Shown: positions 5,840 to 8,776 of the stretch, piece by piece
Layout: every line of letters starts with the position of its first letter
Numbering within the stretch: position 1 is the stretch's first letter
Assembly: GCA_002728915.1 (NCBI GenBank)
Contig: PBWE01000021.1
Location: 1-8,776, forward strand
DNA from: Micrococcales bacterium
Lineage (GTDB): Bacteria; Actinomycetota; Actinomycetes; S36-B12
Reading direction: 5' to 3'
Length of the DNA: 8,776 bases
Notes under the pieces: generated by a model
Told to the model about the DNA's origin: nothing
The model's database searches: none
Seen by the model: only the letters and a program-made list of their open reading frames with translations
Position numbers and translations under genes: made by a program

Positions 5840-7537
5840 GTGACCTCTCCCGTGCGTATGAAACCCCGCAGCTTTCTGGTGACCGACGGACCCGACCGAG
5901 CACCGAACCGGGGAATGCTGCGTGCGCTGGGGATGGACGACGACGACTTCACCAAGCCTCAGATCGGAATCGCCAACAGCTACAACCGCATCACGCCTTG
6001 CAATATGTCGTTGCGCGATGTTGCTGTGTCGGTTGCGCAAGGTGTCGAAGCCGGGGGTGGCTTCCCGATGGAGTTCGGGACGATCACGGTGTCGGACGTG
6101 ATCTCGATGGGCCACGAGGGAATGCACTTCTCCCTCGTGAGCCGAGAGGTCATCGCGGATTCGGTAGAAACCGTCGTTCAGGCCGAACGTCTTGATGGGA
6201 TGGTCACGCTGGCGGGATGCGATAAGTCCATTCCGGCCATGATGATGGCGGCCGGCCGACTCGATATCGCATCCGTGCTCTTGTACGCGGGCTCGCTACT
6301 TCCCGGACACGTGCGTCTGACCGACGGCACCGAAGAGACCGTCAACATCGTGACAGCTTTCGAGGCCGTCGGTGCTCGCGCTCGCGGCTTGATGAACGAT
6401 GAAGACGTCGATCGAATCGAGCGAGCGGTATGTCCGAGCGCGGGCACGTGCGGCGGCATGTATACCGCCAACACGATGGCGAGTGCGGCTGAAGCGATGG
6501 GCCTGGCACTTCCTGGTTCATCGTCACCCCCCGCGGTCGATTCGCGACGGGACACCTTGGCGCGGCGCAGCGGTGAAGCGGTTATCGAGATGTTGCGACA
6601 AGACATCACCGCACGAGACATCATCACCAAGCAGTCCCTGGAGAACGCGATAGCCATCGTGATGGCCCTCGGTGGCTCGACGAATGCTGTCCTGCACCTT
6701 CCAGCGATCGCGCACGAAGTCGGTGTCGATTTGGGAATGGACGATTTCCACCGGATCGGAGCCCGCGTGCCGCACGTCGCGGATCTCAAGCCGTTCGGTG
6801 AGTACTTGATGTTTGATCTCGACAAGGTCGGGGGTGTTCCCGTTGTGCTGAAGGCCCTCCTGGAAGCGGGCTTGCTGCACGGTGATTGTCTGACGGTGAC
6901 CGGCCGGACGATGGCCGAGAACCTCGCGGATATTGAGATTCCCGAACCTGACGGCACCGTCGTTCGACAGATCTCGTCACCGCTCGGGTCTACCGGGGGG
7001 ATCACGATCCTGTCGGGCTCGCTGGCTCCCGAGGGTGCGGTCGTGAAGAACGCGGGTGTTCCCGTGGAGGTCTTTGAGGGGGTGGCGCGTGTGTTCGATC
7101 GTGAGCAGGCAGCCATGGATGCCCTCGAGGATGGCACCATTCAGGCTGGTGACGTCGTTGTCATTCGATACGAAGGCCCCAAGGGTGGTCCGGGTATGCG
7201 CGAGATGCTGATGATCACCGGAGCCATCAAGGGTGCGGGCTTGGGTAAGGACGTGCTGTTGATCACCGATGGGCGCTTCTCCGGTGGCACGACGGGTTTG
7301 TGTGTCGGTCACGTCTCCCCGGAGGCCGTCGACGGTGGCCCCATCGGGCTGCTGCGTGATGGCGATCGCATCATGATCGATATCCCGAACAGGACGCTCG
7401 ATGTACTCGTCGATCCCACGGAGATGAGCGAACGACGTGCGTCGTTCGAACCGTTACCTCCGCGCTATGACCGAGGCGTGCTCGCGAAATACGCCAAGTT
7501 GGTGGGTAGCGCCTCGAAGGGAGCCATCACTGGGTAG
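5840..7537 (+). CDS. IlvD/EDD-family dehydratase, copy 2 (complete); dihydroxy-acid or sugar-acid dehydratase
   Basis: A 565-residue protein close to mycobacterial IlvD in length and layout. Iron-sulfur ligands C54 (ITPCN), C127 (AGCDKS) and C204 ([11 protein letters not shown]) are present, as are metal-site D86, D128 and K129, GGSTN at 278-282, and the proposed base S481 in DGRFSGGT. Two positions beside the active site depart from ordinary IlvD. SDVISMG has Val87 where the family has Gly (SDGISMG), and SYNRITPCN has Arg50 where mycobacterial IlvD has Glu (SWNEITPCN). IlvD makes 2-oxoisovalerate for valine synthesis; these changes and the sugar-oxidation neighbours suggest a sugar-acid substrate, perhaps D-apionate (inference). 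GTG 5840 was chosen over ATG 5858 because of the -10 spacing. The biosynthetic enzyme remains a real alternative. Confidence 0.93.
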   Translation: MTSPVRMKPRSFLVTDGPDRAPNRGMLRALGMDDDDFTKPQIGIANSYNRITPCNMSLRDVAVSVAQGVEAGGGFPMEFGTITVSDVISMGHEGMHFSLVSREVIADSVETVVQAERLDGMVTLAGCDKSIPAMMMAAGRLDIASVLLYAGSLLPGHVRLTDGTEETVNIVTAFEAVGARARGLMNDEDVDRIERAVCPSAGTCGGMYTANTMASAAEAMGLALPGSSSPPAVDSRRDTLARRSGEAVIEMLRQDITARDIITKQSLENAIAIVMALGGSTNAVLHLPAIAHEVGVDLGMDDFHRIGARVPHVADLKPFGEYLMFDLDKVGGVPVVLKALLEAGLLHGDCLTVTGRTMAENLADIEIPEPDGTVVRQISSPLGSTGGITILSGSLAPEGAVVKNAGVPVEVFEGVARVFDREQAAMDALEDGTIQAGDVVVIRYEGPKGGPGMREMLMITGAIKGAGLGKDVLLITDGRFSGGTTGLCVGHVSPEAVDGGPIGLLRDGDRIMIDIPNRTLDVLVDPTEMSERRASFEPLPPRYDRGVLAKYAKLVGSASKGAITG

Positions 7538-7567
7538 GCACCGAGAGTGCTGACCGGCCGTGAATCC

Positions 7568-7873
7568 TCAGGGTGCGGCGTCAACTATCGCGTCGATCCG
7601 CTCGGCGAGGGCAATATCGAGTCCGGTGACTCCGTGTGCCGAATGTGTCGATAGGCGGAAGGTGAGGTTCCTCCATCGGATGTCGATATCCGGATGGTGG
7701 TCCATCTCCTCGGCTACTCGGGCGATGGCGGTGACGTCGTCGATGCCGTGGAGGAAGGTCGGAGCCTCCACCTGGGCCACAAGGGCAGTTCCGTTGTAGC
7801 TCCAGCGGGGGTGCAGGCGGCAGAAGTCGTCGATGTGGTCATCGTCCAACAGGTCGGCAGATGGTTCGGGCAC
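7568..7873 (-). CDS. Pterin-4a-carbinolamine dehydratase (4a-hydroxytetrahydrobiopterin dehydratase)
   Basis: A 101-residue protein of the PCD/DCoH family, which dehydrates 4a-hydroxytetrahydropterin after aromatic amino acid hydroxylation and so helps recycle the cofactor. The signature is visible as MDHHPDIDIRWRNLTFRLSTH followed by HGVTGLDI. The His-His-Pro and the later THxxxGxTxxD residues are the usual active-site set. The frame is open up to a GTG at 7912, but the GTG at 7873 is preferred because GAGGAGG sits 8 nt before it and the resulting length is typical of the family. No aromatic hydroxylase gene is in view, and this gene converges on the dehydratase 30 bp away, so it looks functionally separate from the sugar block. 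Confidence 0.88.
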   Translation of the reverse strand: MPEPSADLLDDDHIDDFCRLHPRWSYNGTALVAQVEAPTFLHGIDDVTAIARVAEEMDHHPDIDIRWRNLTFRLSTHSAHGVTGLDIALAERIDAIVDAAP

Positions 7874-7881
7874 GAAACGAG

Positions 7882-7888
7882 CCTCCTC
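7882..7888 (-). promoter_or_regulatory. Strong ribosome binding site that sets the PCD start
   Basis: On the minus strand the sequence is GAGGAGG, followed by 8 nt and then GTG at 7873. The upstream candidate GTG at 7912 has no comparable site. This supports the 101-residue product over the 114-residue one. Confidence 0.75.
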
Positions 7889-7950
7889 GATGGGCGGTTC
7901 CTGAGTTAGCACCCGAGCCTGCCGGATCGCCCTGGCGGCCGCACGTGTTC

Positions 7951-7980
7951 GGGCTGACCGGGCTGACCGGGCTGACCGGG
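7951..7980. repeat. 9-bp tandem repeat (GGGCTGACC), three units plus GGG
   Basis: Three exact copies of GGGCTGACC are followed by the first three bases of a fourth. The repeat is noncoding here and ends 9 bp before the -35 of the predicted rightward promoter. It may be simple slippage. Confidence 0.9.
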
Positions 7981-7989
7981 CGCCAGGGG

Positions 7990-8019
7990 TTGACGGGTGT
8001 CAGAGGTGGGGGCTACGGT
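7990..8019 (+). promoter_or_regulatory. Predicted sigma-A-type promoter reading toward the HEPN gene
   Basis: TTGACG at 7990-7995 is a near-consensus -35, and TACGGT at 8014-8019 fits a TANNNT -10, with an 18-nt spacer. The predicted start point is near 8025-8027, directly before the LexA palindrome. The next downstream gene on this strand is the HEPN gene at 8286, implying a leader of about 260 nt. Confidence 0.55.
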
Positions 8020-8029
8020 CGTGTCTGGT

Positions 8030-8045
8030 TCGAACAGGTGTTCGA
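8030..8045. promoter_or_regulatory. LexA binding site (SOS box), perfect palindrome
   Basis: TCGAAC-AGGT-GTTCGA is an exact match to the mycobacterial/actinobacterial SOS box TCGAAC-N4-GTTCGA. Symmetry extends one base pair each side (8029-8046). It covers about +4 to +20 of the predicted rightward promoter, a position where bound LexA would block transcription. This suggests DNA-damage induction of the downstream HEPN gene and anything co-transcribed with it. Confidence 0.8.
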
Positions 8046-8184
8046 ATACCTGGTAGGTCGGGTTGCTCGACACGAGGGTTATTCGGGCACATGCCTCATC
8101 GGACCAAGCACCTCGGATTCGCGGCCGGGGTGGGAGTTCTGTGGAACTCAACGAAACGGGCCCGTAGGCCGCTGAGGTTGCCTC

Positions 8185-8215
8185 GACCCCAGCCCCAGCG
8201 GCCGGGGTCCGTTTT
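8185..8215 (+). terminator. Possible hairpin with T-run in the HEPN leader
   Basis: GACCCC at 8185-8190 can pair with GGGGTC at 8204-8209 around a 13-nt loop, followed by TTTT at 8212-8215. It lies inside the predicted leader of the HEPN gene, so it could be a weak terminator or attenuator. The stem is short and the T-run is only four bases. It may be chance in G/C-rich sequence. Confidence 0.25.
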
Positions 8216-8285
8216 GGAGCAGTGCACACGGGTCGAGCACGTGGGTCGAGAAAACCAGCACACGCATATAGAAGGGATCTTCGCG

Positions 8286-8776
8286 ATGAACTCGACCCGC
8301 CCTGGAGTCCGCCCTGGAGTCCGCCCTGGAGTCCGCCCTGGAGTCCGCCCTGGGACCCATTCTGGTGATGCGCTCCCCGTATCGAATCTCCGTGAGTTGA
8401 CTATGACGCCGGTTGCCGCGGACGATTTGATCCACAGTGCTCAGCGCAGTTTGGCTCGTGCCGCGCTAGCGAGCACCCCGCACGAGCGATACGCCGCTGC
8501 GCACCTTGCGGCCTTACGAGCTGCTGCCGCGGTTATCGCTGTTGTTGCCTCCCGGTCTTCTCAGGTGCGCGCCAACCGACCGGTGCGTCAGCAAGTGCGG
8601 AGCGCGTGGGTGGTGCTACGTGAGGTGTGTCCGCCGCTGTCGGAGTGGGCGGATTTCTTTGCCGCCGGCGCCCAGACCCGTGCCGCTGCCGAAGCCGGAA
8701 TCCCGTGCGTCGGTGCGCGGGCAGCAGACGATCTCGTTCGCGATGCGCAGACGTTCCTGGCTCGAGTCTGTGACGT
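8286..8776 (+). CDS. SAV_6107-family HEPN domain protein (5' part, runs off the right edge)
   Basis: The frame is open from ATG 8286 to the window end, giving 163 residues. An AGAAGGGA site precedes the ATG by 8 nt. Residues 5-24 are a tandem RPGV series ending in RPGT. A spacer follows, and from about 41 the helical domain begins: DLIHSAQRSLARA, HERYAAAHLAALRAAAAV, RSAWVVLREVCPPLSEWADFF, then AADDLVRDAQTFLARV. These blocks fit the actinobacterial SAV_6107 HEPN family, whose biochemical role is not established; HEPN domains elsewhere are often RNases or toxin partners. No R-X4-6-H motif is clear in the visible part. ATG 8403 would give a repeat-free start directly before the domain but has only a weak ribosome site. 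The LexA box upstream suggests SOS control. Confidence 0.82.
   Translation, partial: MNSTRPGVRPGVRPGVRPGVRPGTHSGDALPVSNLRELTMTPVAADDLIHSAQRSLARAALASTPHERYAAAHLAALRAAAAVIAVVASRSSQVRANRPVRQQVRSAWVVLREVCPPLSEWADFFAAGAQTRAAAEAGIPCVGARAADDLVRDAQTFLARVCD
8298..8353 (+). repeat. 12-bp tandem repeat (CGCCCTGGAGTC), four exact units plus partial fifth
   Basis: Four exact copies cover 8298-8345, and the start of a fifth runs to about 8353 before the sequence diverges. In the HEPN reading frame each unit encodes Arg-Pro-Gly-Val, so gain or loss of units keeps the frame. The exactness of the copies suggests recent expansion. Confidence 0.93.

Larger units (their letters stand above)
7874..8285. other. 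412-bp divergent intergenic region
   Basis: This region lies between the leftward PCD gene and the rightward HEPN gene. It holds a 9-bp tandem repeat, a sigma-A-like rightward promoter, a perfect LexA-type palindrome just after it, and a G/C-rich hairpin followed by TTTT. Open frames exist on both strands but are low-complexity and lack family motifs, so no gene is called. No clear leftward promoter was found for the PCD gene. Confidence 0.7.

Noticed and set aside
1..7537. L-rhamnonate or L-fuconate pathway as the primary call
   Set aside because: The SDR plus FAH pair fits, but the ApsD-like and ApnL-like proteins match apiose better, and known rhamnonate/fuconate dehydratases are of the enolase superfamily. 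Kept as an alternative for the hydrolase and SDR roles.
5840..7537. Plain biosynthetic ilvD annotation with symbol
   Set aside because: Overall similarity is high, but V87 and R50, the duplication and the sugar-oxidation neighbours make a valine/isoleucine role uncertain, so the symbol was left blank.
7538..7567. Terminator between the dehydratase and PCD genes
   Set aside because: GCAC-CGAGA-GTGC gives only a four-pair stem with no T-run.
7861..8175. 104-residue rightward open frame
   Set aside because: Overlaps the PCD start region, encodes the GLT repeat and no recognisable domain.
7906..8229. 107-residue leftward open frame
   Set aside because: Low-complexity Pro/Gly/Thr-rich product made partly of the 9-bp repeat; no family motif; covers the promoter and SOS box.
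8298..8353. CRISPR-like array
   Set aside because: Units are 12 bp, contiguous and without spacers; this is a coding minisatellite.
8148..8435. 95-residue leftward open frame with ADSR repeats
   Set aside because: It is the antisense shadow of the RPGV-coding repeat in the HEPN gene.

Overview
The window comes from a high-GC actinobacterium, most likely a Mycobacteriales genus such as Rhodococcus, Gordonia or Mycobacterium. The reasons are the G/C-rich third codon positions, the frequent GTG starts, a TANNNT-type leaderless promoter, a dihydroxy-acid dehydratase of mycobacterial type, a SAV_6107-family HEPN protein, and an SOS box of the mycobacterial/actinobacterial LexA type. The genus cannot be fixed by eye.

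Layout. Positions 1-356 hold the 3' end of an IlvD/EDD-family dehydratase (copy 1, +), followed closely by an FAH-family hydrolase (416-1258, +). This meets, tail to tail with a 22-bp overlap, a leftward four-gene operon read from 5771 down to 1237: a rhodanese-type sulfurtransferase, a Gfo/Idh/MocA dehydrogenase resembling D-apiose dehydrogenase (ApsD), a 607-residue three-part protein resembling D-apionate lactonase (ApnL), and an NAD-type short-chain dehydrogenase. The first three are joined by two 4-bp GTGA overlaps and the last by a 10-bp gap. A 68-bp divergent promoter region separates this operon from a complete second IlvD-like dehydratase (5840-7537, +). Beyond it the content looks unrelated: a leftward pterin-4a-carbinolamine dehydratase (7568-7873), a 412-bp intergenic stretch with a 9-bp tandem repeat, a good promoter and a perfect LexA box, and the 5' part of a HEPN-domain gene that runs off the right edge.

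How the genes may work together. ApsD-like and ApnL-like enzymes would turn the plant branched pentose D-apiose into D-apionate. The published D-apionate routes I know use oxidoisomerase, kinase, decarboxylase, transcarboxylase or RuBisCO-like steps, and none is seen here. Instead the block holds IlvD-type dehydratases, an SDR and an FAH-type C-C hydrolase. D-apionate is structurally 2,3-dihydroxyisovalerate (the IlvD substrate) with a hydroxyl on each methyl group, so an IlvD paralogue is a chemically natural enzyme to dehydrate it. The SDR and FAH hydrolase could then oxidise and cleave the product, as in the non-phosphorylative L-rhamnose/L-fucose pathways. This proposed dehydratase branch of apiose catabolism is the main discovery candidate. 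It is an inference from gene content and chemistry.

The two dehydratase copies lie in direct orientation 7,181 bp apart. Their first 91 visible bases are identical and their first 78 visible residues are identical, so the catabolic block is bracketed by a long direct repeat.
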